A stretch of 64,000 nt of DNA from the NCBI GenBank assembly GCA_013823725.1, contig PNMQ01000002.1:62001-126000 (forward strand), read 5' to 3'. Made by a program: the position numbers and the translations under genes. The notes beneath the pieces are model-generated. The model searched no databases. It was not told the origin of the DNA and saw only the letters and a list, made by a program, of their open reading frames with translations. Below are positions 10,562 to 19,588 of the stretch, piece after piece. Within the stretch, counting starts at the first letter, position 1, and every line of letters begins with the position of its first letter. The DNA is from Candidatus Pelagibacter sp. (GTDB lineage Bacteria; Pseudomonadota; Alphaproteobacteria; Paracaedibacterales; CAIOTO01).

Positions 10562-11386
10562 TTATCCTTTTTTAACATTAGATTTCGTACGTTTGAGCAC
10601 TTTACTTTTTGCATATTGAGGCCCTTTAGAAGTTATTTTAACACGGTTAGAAATCGAAGGTGCTTTGCTTATAGCGTTTCTTTTATTTAAGTATCTTTTA
10701 TTGAAATTTTCAAAACTGCTGAATCTAGAATCTACATCTTTAATTACTGTTTTTATTTGATTTGAATAATTGATTGTTTTGGTAGATTTTGTAGGATTAT
10801 CTACGATATAAGAATTTGAATGCACTGGGTTTGCACTAAAACGTTTATTAAAGATCTCTACCCAAGAATTTCTAACACTTTGATCGTGGAAATTTCTATG
10901 TCTACTTTTTAAATAATCAGAAAATTCTTTGCTTTCTTTCACTAAGGTCTGAACACGCACGCGCCCTATACCTTTTTGGTACATATTCAATTTTTTTGCT
11001 GCTGCGATAGATAAATCAATGATTCTTCCTTCGTAAACATAAGGGCCACGATCATGAACAAGAACATCCAAAGATTTATTGTTATCTAAATTAGTGACAC
11101 GAACAATAGATGGCAAAGGTAAAGTTTTATGTGCAGCTGTCAATTCATAGGTATTAAAAACTTGACCTGAAGCACCTTTTTTACCGTGGCAACCAGGACC
11201 ATACCACGACGCCAAACCAATTTCATCATATTCGTAATGAGTCTGGGGATAATGCCATGACCCCCTCACAAAATAAGGTTTACAGCTTCTACAAATACCG
11301 GTTACATCTGTTTTATCAACATCAGAACAACCTGACATTAAAAATAAAATAATGCATAAGAAGTATTGAAAATATTTGATTGGCAT
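10562..11386 (-). CDS. rlpA: RlpA-like septal-ring lytic transglycosylase lipoprotein
   Basis: RlpA family proteins are outer-membrane lipoproteins with a double-psi beta-barrel that cleave glycan strands lacking stem peptides. The N-terminus has a short charged region, a hydrophobic core and a lipobox ending in Cys20 (MSGC). The barrel spans about residues 55-150 and shows GLASWYGPG, TAAHKTLPLPS, VRVTN and VHDRGPY with the expected Glu/Asp-containing loops. The C-terminal 120 residues are basic and low-complexity, with no recognisable SPOR domain. It is the first gene of a minus-strand run with the permease and the M15-like peptidase, both spaced closely. Family assignment is secure; enzymatic activity is inferred. 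Confidence 0.92.
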   Translation of the reverse strand: MPIKYFQYFLCIILFLMSGCSDVDKTDVTGICRSCKPYFVRGSWHYPQTHYEYDEIGLASWYGPGCHGKKGASGQVFNTYELTAAHKTLPLPSIVRVTNLDNNKSLDVLVHDRGPYVYEGRIIDLSIAAAKKLNMYQKGIGRVRVQTLVKESKEFSDYLKSRHRNFHDQSVRNSWVEIFNKRFSANPVHSNSYIVDNPTKSTKTINYSNQIKTVIKDVDSRFSSFENFNKRYLNKRNAISKAPSISNRVKITSKGPQYAKSKVLKRTKSNVKKG

Positions 11387-11506
11387 ACTACTAAAAACTT
11401 AGACACTAAGAATTTAGGATACCAGAAATTACGAAAAATGTGAACTATAACTCGCTATATAAGCACTAGTTTCGTTAAAAAATCGTGTATTAACATAACA
11501 AATATC

Positions 11507-12220
11507 TTACGCTCCGGATGCTGTTGCTGTTACTGGTTTTGCTACTACAGATGAAGAAGCAGCATTAGGAGCTACGACTTGTGGGGAAACTGAAGAACTA
11601 AATTCTCTTCTTCCACTTTGTTGTGGCGCTAGGTATTGGGAAAAACAAATAATATCACCATCTGCCGAACCATCACCATGCCTTAACAATACTAAACCAA
11701 TATAATTTTGGATTTTCCCTGTTCCATCTGTTTGCTCTGGCACATTCAATATAAACTTTGCACCATGATTGAGTTGAAACATAGGAAGATATAATGCAGA
11801 TCTAGAAACAGAAACCATTCCATTTTGTTTTGGATCTAAAGCATCTGCCAAATAAAATCCAGCTGGTACTTTTTGAGCACAAACTGTCGAAGCTTTCACA
11901 CCAGCAGGTGCTGCTACAGTTGATGATTCCGAAAAAAGAGATAAACTTTCGTTATGATTATAATCTTTAACTTTACCTCGAACCGTTTCTAAATAAGTTT
12001 CACCATCTGCTATTGTTGCAACGTTATCTGTCATTGCATTTTGCGATGCATCCGTAACTGACCCTGAATCAACTGTCGTGGCCACATTATTTTCTTGTGT
12101 TGCAGTAACTTCTGTTGATGCTGTTGACGTAGCTGTTAAACCCAAAGTTGGGAAAAGAGAATATGAAAACATTAAACAAACAGAACATAAAAGAATTTTT
12201 TTTGATTTTTGAACAAACAT
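11507..12220 (-). CDS. Exported protein of unknown function, Ala/Ser/Thr-rich ends
   Basis: I do not recognise this 237-residue protein. The first 30 residues form a Sec signal peptide (basic start, then LLCSVCLMFSYSLFP). Residues about 30-75 and the last 30 are rich in Ala, Ser, Thr and Val, like flexible linkers. The middle, about residues 110-205, looks globular: it has CAQKVPAGFYLADALDP and a stretch NYIGLVLLRHGDGSADGD, with cysteines at both ends that could form a disulfide. There is no lipobox. The gene stands alone with about 120 nt upstream of the rlpA start and 95 nt to rnhB. A periplasmic or surface location is likely; function is unknown. Confidence 0.7.
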   Translation of the reverse strand: MFVQKSKKILLCSVCLMFSYSLFPTLGLTATSTASTEVTATQENNVATTVDSGSVTDASQNAMTDNVATIADGETYLETVRGKVKDYNHNESLSLFSESSTVAAPAGVKASTVCAQKVPAGFYLADALDPKQNGMVSVSRSALYLPMFQLNHGAKFILNVPEQTDGTGKIQNYIGLVLLRHGDGSADGDIICFSQYLAPQQSGRREFSSSVSPQVVAPNAASSSVVAKPVTATASGA

Positions 12221-12315
12221 TATATACCCCTAAAAGTAAAAATCAGTATTTCATACAAGTATGCTTGAATAAATTTTAAGAAGCAAAGCTTAATAAAATG
12301 TTAATTTTGAAAAAT

Positions 12316-12954
12316 CTAATGAAATTTCATCATTTCCTGAATAGGCTTATAACTTTTTCTATGATAAGAAGATATACCAAACTCTTTTAATGCTGCTGAG
12401 TGATCTTGAGTGCCATACCCTTTATTTTTATCCCACTTATACATTGGAAATTGCTCATGTAAATCTAGCATCATGCGATCACGAGTAACTTTTGCAATAA
12501 TGGATGCCATCGAAATGCCGTAACATAATTTGTCGCCTCCTTTAATTAAATAAGTCTCGCAATTTAACTTAGGATCTCTTATTCCGTCTACAAACGCAGA
12601 CAAAGCTCTGAATGGTAAAGAATCATACGCTCTATTAAATGCCACAGATAATGCCTTACCCAAACCTAATTGATCCAATTCATCCGGTTTAACAATACCT
12701 ATACCCTGATTAATCTGAGAATGATTGACGATAAAATCATATGCTTTTTCACGTTGCAATGGAGACAATTTTTTAGAATCATCAATCTTAAAGGGGCAAT
12801 CATCTTTCACAAAGCGAGAATCAAACGAAACGGCTCCAACCACTAAAGGTCCGGCCCAAGGTCCACAACCCGCTTCATCCATATAAATCAGTGGCTGCAA
12901 ACATTTATGCTCGCAATCCGGCTCATATTTCAATTTTTGGATTGATGTCTTCAC
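12316..12954 (-). CDS. rnhB: Ribonuclease HII
   Basis: RNase HII nicks RNA-DNA junctions and removes single ribonucleotides from DNA. The 212-residue length is normal. The first catalytic block YMDEAGCGPWAGP carries the acidic pair, and the other conserved blocks are FVDGIRDP and SIIAKVTRDRMM. The usual Gly-Arg-Gly motif after the first catalytic residues reads Gly-Cys-Gly here; that motif contacts the ribonucleotide junction, so the change is worth noting. The gene starts five bases from the end of the BON lipoprotein gene on the same strand, so the two are probably co-transcribed. Confidence 0.96.
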   Translation of the reverse strand: MKTSIQKLKYEPDCEHKCLQPLIYMDEAGCGPWAGPLVVGAVSFDSRFVKDDCPFKIDDSKKLSPLQREKAYDFIVNHSQINQGIGIVKPDELDQLGLGKALSVAFNRAYDSLPFRALSAFVDGIRDPKLNCETYLIKGGDKLCYGISMASIIAKVTRDRMMLDLHEQFPMYKWDKNKGYGTQDHSAALKEFGISSYHRKSYKPIQEMMKFH

Positions 12955-12959
12955 GCTAT

Positions 12960-13652
12960 TTAAGATGCTTCTGATTCCTGCACCTCATCAGTTTCTTGAA
13001 CTTCTTCAACCTCTGCATTCTCACCAGAGTGGTCTGCAAGCTCCAATTCCTTTTCATCAACAGCTTGATTAATGAGACGAACATAGTTAACAACTTTTTT
13101 AACAGAACTGGTTTCACTAGCAACTTTTAGAACTAAATCAACTTCATTTTGAGTGCGTCCAACCCCCATAACGTAAACTACTCCATCAACTGTTTTGATA
13201 CTATAATTAAGAGACTTAATTGTTTCATTAAAGAAAAGTTGAGATTTAATTTTTGTCGTTATCCATGAATCTAAAGGAACAGAACTTAGTTCTTTTTTTA
13301 CTGTGCCAGCATCTGGTGTAACCGTTATATTGTTTAAAACAGATTTTACGCCTACAACCTGCCATGCTCTTTTTTCAGCCTCCAAAGACAACTCTTCATC
13401 TTTCAAAGAACCAGTCAATAAAACATCTCCTAGTTGTACATTAACGCCAACTTGTGCATGTAAATCTGAACTGTGCCTATAAAGCTTATTCTTAATTTTT
13501 AACGAAATTTCACTATCTGAAATTGCACCACCGACTCCTTTATCTCTGTAAGCAAATGTTCCAACCGTAGCCCCTCCTCCAAGCAAGAGAGGCAATGCAC
13601 AACCAGAAAGAGCAACAGATACACTTAAAATTAAAACTTTATTTTTCATCAT
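12960..13652 (-). CDS. Dual BON-domain lipoprotein (DolP/OsmY-like)
   Basis: BON domains bind phospholipid or envelope surfaces; the dual-BON lipoprotein DolP maintains outer-membrane integrity in enterobacteria. With the start at the ATG pair at 13652 the product has a short signal with lipobox LSGC (Cys18). BON 1 runs about residues 43-112 (DSEISLKIKNKL to VLNNITV) and BON 2 about 122-200 (LDSWITTKIKSQL to NYVRLI). A Glu-rich tail ends the protein. A longer frame to 13733 exists but puts an extra hydrophobic segment before the lipobox, so I reject it. The gene is followed directly by rnhB and is divergent from the exported coiled-coil gene at 13800. Confidence 0.88.
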   Translation of the reverse strand: MMKNKVLILSVSVALSGCALPLLLGGGATVGTFAYRDKGVGGAISDSEISLKIKNKLYRHSSDLHAQVGVNVQLGDVLLTGSLKDEELSLEAEKRAWQVVGVKSVLNNITVTPDAGTVKKELSSVPLDSWITTKIKSQLFFNETIKSLNYSIKTVDGVVYVMGVGRTQNEVDLVLKVASETSSVKKVVNYVRLINQAVDEKELELADHSGENAEVEEVQETDEVQESEAS

Positions 13653-13799
13653 TAATAACTTTTTGCCTATTTTTTTTACAATAACATGTAACAACAAATG
13701 ACTCAAGACTATACAAAATAAAGTAAAATTCAAAAAATTTATTATTCATTAAGAGTTTAAATGTATGATCTTTTAAAATTTATATAGTTTTTACTTGAT

Positions 13800-16142
13800 A
13801 TGAAAAAAATATTCCCTCTGGTTCTTTTGCTCTCTTTCTGTAGTATTTTTTCACAAAATGCTATGGGTTCTTCTGATTATTCAATTAAAGATAAAAGATA
13901 TTTAATTGAAGATGTATCTGTCACTATGCATCAGTTCAAAATTAATTTTAGAATCATATCTAATGAAATTAGAGCTTATGCTATACTTATGGAGCAAAAA
14001 CAACATGACGCAAACAAAAGCCTTTACGACGATTTCAAATCATCAGAGCATTTTCGTACCTCAGATAGCCTCATTGCTCAAAATATTGAACACATACGAT
14101 CTAAACAACCTCTCATCAAATCTGCCATTCATAACTACACTGAATTCTCACAAAAAATCTTTGTAGAATTAGAAAAAATAAAAGAAACAGCTGAATTGTC
14201 TCTTAAGAAAATACAAAGATCACAAGATGAAGAATTATCATATATGTTAATTCCCATTAAAAAGTTTATTCAGGATTTAGATGCATTTTTAACTCCTAAC
14301 AATCCTATCATGAGCTTAAAAAAATTCATGTCTGATATTAATCAACACATTGATCATCAATCTAAAATGGCAGATATTTCTAACCGCTTAACAGCCTTGA
14401 TTTCAGAAGTAGAAAACTTCTCCAATGATGTTATAGGATCAATTAGTCAGCACAAATTACAAATCCAAAAAACATTGGAATACACCAATATCAGAAATGA
14501 TGATCGTGATGAATTTAAAATCAGAGCCTTAATTCAAACAATAAATCAAATTTTGAAAACAGACGAACAACAACAAGTAAATCCCGTACGAGATGATGCA
14601 AAAGTAACAACATCGCTACTTGATGAAATCATCACACATTTTGATTTGTCACCTTATTCGAAACAAGCAATGAGTAATATCCAAAATGCAGATCTGTCTT
14701 TATTTTTAAATCCAAAATTAAAAAAAGCCTATAAATCTCTTAAAATAATTGGAATCATAGAAGATGGTTTATCTGCACTGCAAAGAGATACCATTGTAAC
14801 AAAGGGAGAAGTGATTAGTAAAAAAAGCAAAAAAGGGGAAATAAATTTAATCAACCCACTCATTCTACATATTAAATCTGGATCAATTAGTCTTCAAAAC
14901 CAAAATCGGGCATTTTTACAGACTATTCAAGAACTTAAAAATACTTTTGATAAGACAAAAAGAGATATCCTTTCCTTAAGCAGAGAATTATACATCCCAA
15001 ATACGAAATATCCACCAACTACAAAAATTCAACTTTTAACACCTGAAGATGCACGAACAATTGATACAAAAATTTTAAAATATATTGATACCTACACCTC
15101 TAATCAAAGACTGAACGAATACTATTCTGCGTATACTTTCTCTTCAGATTTCCACCAAGATAATATAGATTTCATCAATAGTTCGATTATGACAAACCCA
15201 GTGAACAGAAAATACATGAATATGGTTTTGTACATGACAGATATGAAATTTTTTATTGAAAACATTAAAAATTATGTTGAGAATACACTTGTTAATCAGT
15301 TTCGGAAAATTACTAAAAGCTACCAAAGACTCATTAAAATTGTACAATACTTCCAAAATAATAGCTCTATCTTCGCACGTGAATGGAAAGAAATTAATAT
15401 AGAGGATGCATCCAATTTTTTTGAATCCATACAAGATATAGAAAAAATCAGCGAAGTATTAGAAAAAAGAAAAAGAACAAATAAGGAATTAAAAGACAAC
15501 GCCGATTCAGATGAAGATGAATATAATTTTAGCCGAATCATTCAAAGCATTAATGACGATGATTTTGAAGACCTAGATATAAACGAGATAGACAAACTTA
15601 CAGATCAAGAGCTTATTTTGAGAATCAAATCTCTAGATATTGGAAATACCATTTTAGCCGATATTGAAAGTACTGAAAAAGAAAAAGATTCTCTAAACAA
15701 ATTCCTAGCTGAAAAAGAAAGACTAAAACCAAAGTATGATAATCAATACGGTGAAAGTAACATAAAAACTAAGAGTTTTATAAAGTATTCACAAAACCTT
15801 CAAAACGAACTTCTTGCTCTAATCCAATTTAAAAAGAACATTAAAAAATACTATAGCCAAATTCTAAAGGACCAAACAGAGATTGAAACAACTGATAGCA
15901 AAGACATAGGTAAGGAAAAAATCAAACAATTTAGAACAGATCTTAAAAAACTTATGCAGTATATTCAACTTGATCACAAAAAGAAACAAGTTAAAAAAGG
16001 ATTTGAGAAACTTACAAACTTTGTAGCACACACTTTAGGTAAAGAAGAGGCTTTTGAACTACAGCATTCCTACAAAGCTGATTTTGTAAATATAATTGTT
16101 CAAGGACTAAATTCCTTTTTAACAGCAGCGCAGAAAAAATAG
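13800..16142 (+). CDS. Large exported coiled-coil protein of unknown function
   Basis: No family is recognised for this 780-residue product. Residues 1-23 are a clear Sec signal peptide ending AMG. The rest is almost entirely helical in character, rich in Lys, Glu, Ile and Leu, with few Gly or Pro, and looks like a series of long coiled coils. An acidic patch (DNADSDEDE, then DDDFEDLDINEID) lies near residues 565-595. Cys, Trp and metal-type motifs are essentially absent, arguing against an enzyme. It is monocistronic, with its own short upstream region shared with the divergent BON gene. It may be a periplasmic scaffold or secreted effector; both are inference. Confidence 0.75.
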   Translation: MKKIFPLVLLLSFCSIFSQNAMGSSDYSIKDKRYLIEDVSVTMHQFKINFRIISNEIRAYAILMEQKQHDANKSLYDDFKSSEHFRTSDSLIAQNIEHIRSKQPLIKSAIHNYTEFSQKIFVELEKIKETAELSLKKIQRSQDEELSYMLIPIKKFIQDLDAFLTPNNPIMSLKKFMSDINQHIDHQSKMADISNRLTALISEVENFSNDVIGSISQHKLQIQKTLEYTNIRNDDRDEFKIRALIQTINQILKTDEQQQVNPVRDDAKVTTSLLDEIITHFDLSPYSKQAMSNIQNADLSLFLNPKLKKAYKSLKIIGIIEDGLSALQRDTIVTKGEVISKKSKKGEINLINPLILHIKSGSISLQNQNRAFLQTIQELKNTFDKTKRDILSLSRELYIPNTKYPPTTKIQLLTPEDARTIDTKILKYIDTYTSNQRLNEYYSAYTFSSDFHQDNIDFINSSIMTNPVNRKYMNMVLYMTDMKFFIENIKNYVENTLVNQFRKITKSYQRLIKIVQYFQNNSSIFAREWKEINIEDASNFFESIQDIEKISEVLEKRKRTNKELKDNADSDEDEYNFSRIIQSINDDDFEDLDINEIDKLTDQELILRIKSLDIGNTILADIESTEKEKDSLNKFLAEKERLKPKYDNQYGESNIKTKSFIKYSQNLQNELLALIQFKKNIKKYYSQILKDQTEIETTDSKDIGKEKIKQFRTDLKKLMQYIQLDHKKKQVKKGFEKLTNFVAHTLGKEEAFELQHSYKADFVNIIVQGLNSFLTAAQKK

Positions 16143-16165
16143 TAACAAGCTTCGTTTTGACTCAC

Positions 16166-16194
16166 TTGTTATGTTTAATAAAGAGTGATATAAT
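16166..16194 (+). promoter_or_regulatory. Promoter of gapR
   Basis: TTGTTA (16166-16171) and TATAAT (16189-16194) are separated by 17 bp, with TG two bases before the -10 hexamer (TGATATAAT). It lies 36 nt before the gapR ATG. Confidence 0.6.
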
Positions 16195-16229
16195 AGGCTT
16201 AATATAAAACTTTATTACTGTTAAATATT

Positions 16230-16484
16230 ATGTCTCAAGATGATCAAATTATGTCGATTTCTGCAGCTGAACTGAAGCAATATATTGAAAGAGCAGAAAA
16301 TTTAGAAGAAGAAAAAGCAACTATATTAGAACATATCAAAGAAGTTTTTGCAGAAGCAAAAGCCAGAGGATTTGATGTAAAAGTCATGAAGCAACTCATG
16401 AAAATCCGTAAGATGAAAAAAGAAGATCTTGTCCTTCAGGAAGAACTTTTAGAACTATACCGCAGGGCCCTGAACGAAGGATAA
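16230..16484 (+). CDS. gapR: GapR-family (DUF2312) nucleoid protein
   Basis: GapR is an alphaproteobacterial DNA-binding protein that binds overtwisted AT-rich DNA ahead of replication and transcription forks and stimulates gyrase and topoisomerase IV. The 84-residue product has the family layout: an N-terminal coiled-coil helix (SAAELKQYIERAENLEEEK), the conserved EVFAEAKARGFDVKVMKQL segment and the KIRKMKKEDLVLQEELLELYRRAL tail. Length is normal. It has its own promoter and is followed after 30 nt by the prepilin-like gene. This is a good marker for alphaproteobacterial origin. Confidence 0.93.
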   Translation: MSQDDQIMSISAAELKQYIERAENLEEEKATILEHIKEVFAEAKARGFDVKVMKQLMKIRKMKKEDLVLQEELLELYRRALNEG

Positions 16485-16514
16485 TAGTTCTTTCACACTG
16501 ATGGTTTTTTAATT

Positions 16515-17309
16515 TTGAAAAAAAACTTTTTAAAAGCGTTTTCTCTGCTTGAAGTTAGCATAGTTATATCCATAATTGGAATTGCTTTATCTATGACATT
16601 ACCTTCTCTCATGAACTATAACGCTTCCAGCAGACAAACAACATCTTTGAAGAAAATTGATACTATTCAAAAAATTTTAGCGTCTTATGCTTATGAACAT
16701 GGGTGTTTGCCTAATCCTTCACATTCAAACCAAAATATTGGTATTAGTGATCCTACTTTAACAAGGGGAATCATTCCTTTCTCCACTTTAGGTTTATCTG
16801 AAAAGCAAGCTACAGATTCTTTTCAACGCTTTTACTCTTACATCGTTCAACCAAGCTTATCATGTTCTAGAAATTCCCCACCTACCCATAGTTTATCCAT
16901 TTTAAATTTTTGCAAAAGCCCTGTCCCTTATGCCTCTCAATCCATAAAAATCAAGACACATCGGCAAATAACTTTGGGTTCTAACTTTGATGACAAAGAT
17001 TTTATTGCTTATGTTTTAATTTTTCACGGAAAGTCTGGCGAAGGAAGCTTGAATGACTCAGGCCTCGTTCAAGAAGCTAAACATATTATTAAGAAACAAA
17101 ATGCCACCTCATTTACGCAATTTCAAGAATGTACTTTAGAGAATTCTTGCGACGATCAGTTATTTTGGACTACTCGCAATAATCTTGTAACAGTGCATTT
17201 CGACACAACATGTGCTAAAATCAACGATGAAGATAAGGCACGGCAAAATCTACAGACAGAAAATTCATCCACGCAATTAAGCTCAAATATTTTAGAGGAT
17301 CCACGTTAA
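16515..17309 (+). CDS. Prepilin-like protein with class III signal peptide
   Basis: The N-terminus is a type IV pilin/type II pseudopilin leader: basic MKKNFLKA, then the processing site before [11 protein letters not shown], with Glu at position +5 of the mature protein and a long hydrophobic helix. The residue before the cleavage point is Ala rather than Gly. The start is a TTG (16515-16517); no ATG fits the leader. The C-terminal domain of about 220 residues is not recognised and contains about eight cysteines, suggesting disulfides. No other pilus or secretion gene is nearby. Its TAA overlaps the ruvB ATG (TAATG), so the two are translationally coupled. Such a protein needs a prepilin peptidase encoded elsewhere. 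Confidence 0.78.
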   Translation: MKKNFLKAFSLLEVSIVISIIGIALSMTLPSLMNYNASSRQTTSLKKIDTIQKILASYAYEHGCLPNPSHSNQNIGISDPTLTRGIIPFSTLGLSEKQATDSFQRFYSYIVQPSLSCSRNSPPTHSLSILNFCKSPVPYASQSIKIKTHRQITLGSNFDDKDFIAYVLIFHGKSGEGSLNDSGLVQEAKHIIKKQNATSFTQFQECTLENSCDDQLFWTTRNNLVTVHFDTTCAKINDEDKARQNLQTENSSTQLSSNILEDPR

Positions 17310-18367
17310 TGTCATCAACACACGATCGCAATCCCATATTAAATGCTGAAAGTCAAATCGATTCTGCTCAAGAAATATTGCAAGACACTTCATTAAGACC
17401 CTTATCTTTAAATGATTTTACAGGACAAACTATTGTCCGTGAAAATTTAAAAATATTCATTAATGCTGCAACCCAACGTTCAGAAGCCTTAGATCACGTT
17501 CTTCTTTACGGCCCTCCAGGTTTGGGAAAAACAACACTTGCACAAATTATTTCCAAAGAATTAAAAGTTGGATTCAAAGCCACATCAGGTCCTGTCATTT
17601 CAAAGGCAGGAGATCTTGCAGCAGTTCTCACCAATCTTTCACCACACGATGTTTTATTTATTGATGAAATTCACCGATTAAATCCCGCAGTAGAAGAAAT
17701 ACTGTATCCGGCAATGGAAGATTATAAATTGGATATTATGATAGGCGAAGGCCCATCAGCACGTTCCATTCGTATTGACTTACCACCATTTACATTAGTC
17801 GGTGCAACAACTAGGTCGGGCCTTTTAACACAACCCCTCAGAGAACGTTTTGGTATCCCTTTAAGACTAGAGTTTTATAATTTAAGTGATTTAACGTCCA
17901 TCATTCAAAGAGCTGCAAGCCTTCTTAAAACATCCATAACATCCGAAGGTGCCCAAGAAATTGCAAAACGATCTAGAGGTACACCTCGGATTGCAGGAAG
18001 ACTGCTAAGACGTGTTAGAGATTTCGCACATGTTATGAATCACGACACTATCGATCTAGAAGCATCTCAACTAGCCCTAGATCGTTTAGATGTGGATAAA
18101 CTTGGTTTAGATTTGCAAGATGTAAGGTACTTAAGAACCCTTGCTGAATATTATAAAGGTGGTCCAGCTGGTGTTGAAACACTAGCAGCAGCACTATCTG
18201 AACAGCGTGACACCTTAGAAGACGTCATAGAACCCTACCTTATTCAACAAGGACTCCTGCAAAGAACAAACAGAGGACGAATGCTAACGGATTTTGCATA
18301 CGAGCATCTTAACATACAAGGTCATTTAAAAGATGCTGTTTTTTCTCAAAAAAATCTTAAGCTTTAG
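17309..18367 (+). CDS. ruvB: Holliday junction branch-migration helicase RuvB
   Basis: RuvB is the AAA+ hexameric motor that drives branch migration with RuvA. The 352-residue product has Walker [12 protein letters not shown] near residue 70, Walker [10 protein letters not shown] near 120, the [18 protein letters not shown] sensor/arginine-finger block and a C-terminal winged helix. Its ATG overlaps the TAA of the prepilin-like gene. ruvA and ruvC, normally the upstream neighbours, are not here. Sequence motifs are all intact. Confidence 0.98.
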   Translation: MSSTHDRNPILNAESQIDSAQEILQDTSLRPLSLNDFTGQTIVRENLKIFINAATQRSEALDHVLLYGPPGLGKTTLAQIISKELKVGFKATSGPVISKAGDLAAVLTNLSPHDVLFIDEIHRLNPAVEEILYPAMEDYKLDIMIGEGPSARSIRIDLPPFTLVGATTRSGLLTQPLRERFGIPLRLEFYNLSDLTSIIQRAASLLKTSITSEGAQEIAKRSRGTPRIAGRLLRRVRDFAHVMNHDTIDLEASQLALDRLDVDKLGLDLQDVRYLRTLAEYYKGGPAGVETLAAALSEQRDTLEDVIEPYLIQQGLLQRTNRGRMLTDFAYEHLNIQGHLKDAVFSQKNLKL

Positions 18368-18517
18368 ATTGCTTTTAAATTCAAATCCTTACGCCTTTTG
18401 CTATAGTCAACCAACAAGATAATAAAAATAATCACCTTTAATTATATTGACTTCAAATTTATTTTAAAATATTATCGAATTAAATATTGCCTATATATAA
18501 TAGAGAATTGTAATAGA

Positions 18518-19474
18518 ATGATCAAGTCAGTTTTCAAATATATTTTTACTTTTATTTGCACAATATATATCATAAACACAAAAATACAGCCTGCGGAAAA
18601 CATTCAATCTCCGATCATTGCTGAAGGTTATTCATCCTTCAGCAATAAACCTTTGTACGTTGCACAACGCCCTCATGATACAGATTTGTCTTTTGGGATA
18701 GTTCGATTAACAGAAGAAAATTATCCCATATGGTTAAATGCTTGCGAGAAACAATACGATGAATGTATCCGTATATGGGAAGAACATGACAATCGTTTAC
18801 GTGATGAAAATAAAGAAGATGAATTTTACGAGATAAATAAAAACACAAACAAATTTCTTAAATTCATATGCATATCTCGTCCTTGCGGAAATAGTATTGA
18901 ATCCGGTCTTATGGCATTCAAACAATCACTTAAAATTTATAATGCTTATAAATCTGAAATATGGATTGCTTACGCTTTATCGGGAAATATCGATCCCACA
19001 CAAGCTGTACATGAAGGTGTTTTTCACCATATTGAAATGATGATGACTGTTTTAACAAGCCCTGATGCTTCGTTCACTGGTCATATGGGAATAACTAGAA
19101 CTGTCTTTCATGAAGAACAATCATTCCAGAGCAAGCTAGTAAAACATAAGAACTTAGCTATTCCTTTGCATGCTTTTTCAGCATCTGTCATGAAGACGAT
19201 ATATCCAGAAAAAAAATGCATGCGCACAGATCCAACTTTTGATATGTATGATGTTTTTATAAAATCATTGCCTTCAAAAGCATACATTCCCCATGAAAAA
19301 GTATCTGAATACTTTAGAGAAAATGTTATTCCTCAACCAAATAGAGCAGAAGAAAAATGGTATTGGTATACAAAGCATTTTTACCTAGGCAAAAGTTATC
19401 CAAGATCCATCATGTTCGACCTTGCAGAGTTAGCAAACATGTTTCCAACTGACTGTATAGTGAAAACCATATAA
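18518..19474 (+). CDS. Exported protein of unknown function
   Basis: This 318-residue protein is not recognised. The first 27 residues form a Sec signal peptide (KYIFTFICTIYII). The mature part is mixed alpha/beta in character, with several cysteines (near residues 87, 93, 123, 129) that could pair in the periplasm. A segment rich in His and Met, HEGVFHHIEMMM, sits near residue 170; whether it binds metal is unknown. It is monocistronic with a TATATATAAT element at 18492-18501 and a long hairpin after the stop. It is one of several lineage-restricted exported proteins in this window. Function unknown. Confidence 0.68.
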   Translation: MIKSVFKYIFTFICTIYIINTKIQPAENIQSPIIAEGYSSFSNKPLYVAQRPHDTDLSFGIVRLTEENYPIWLNACEKQYDECIRIWEEHDNRLRDENKEDEFYEINKNTNKFLKFICISRPCGNSIESGLMAFKQSLKIYNAYKSEIWIAYALSGNIDPTQAVHEGVFHHIEMMMTVLTSPDASFTGHMGITRTVFHEEQSFQSKLVKHKNLAIPLHAFSASVMKTIYPEKKCMRTDPTFDMYDVFIKSLPSKAYIPHEKVSEYFRENVIPQPNRAEEKWYWYTKHFYLGKSYPRSIMFDLAELANMFPTDCIVKTI

Positions 19475-19521
19475 ATCAACAACAGGTCTTTTCTATGCAA
19501 ATAAAGTAGATCCTTTTCCAA

Positions 19522-19554
19522 AGATAAACTAGTTTTATTGAAACTAGTTTATCT
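19522..19554. terminator. 14-bp perfect hairpin between convergent genes, possible bidirectional terminator
   Basis: AGATAAACTAGTTT (19522-19535) pairs with AAACTAGTTTATCT (19541-19554) around a 5-nt loop. It lies between the exported orphan (+) and the ClpX-like gene (-). Neither side has a good T-run, so intrinsic termination is uncertain. Confidence 0.4.
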
Positions 19555-19588
19555 CTATGGCAATACAATGTTTATACAGTAGTTTAAT

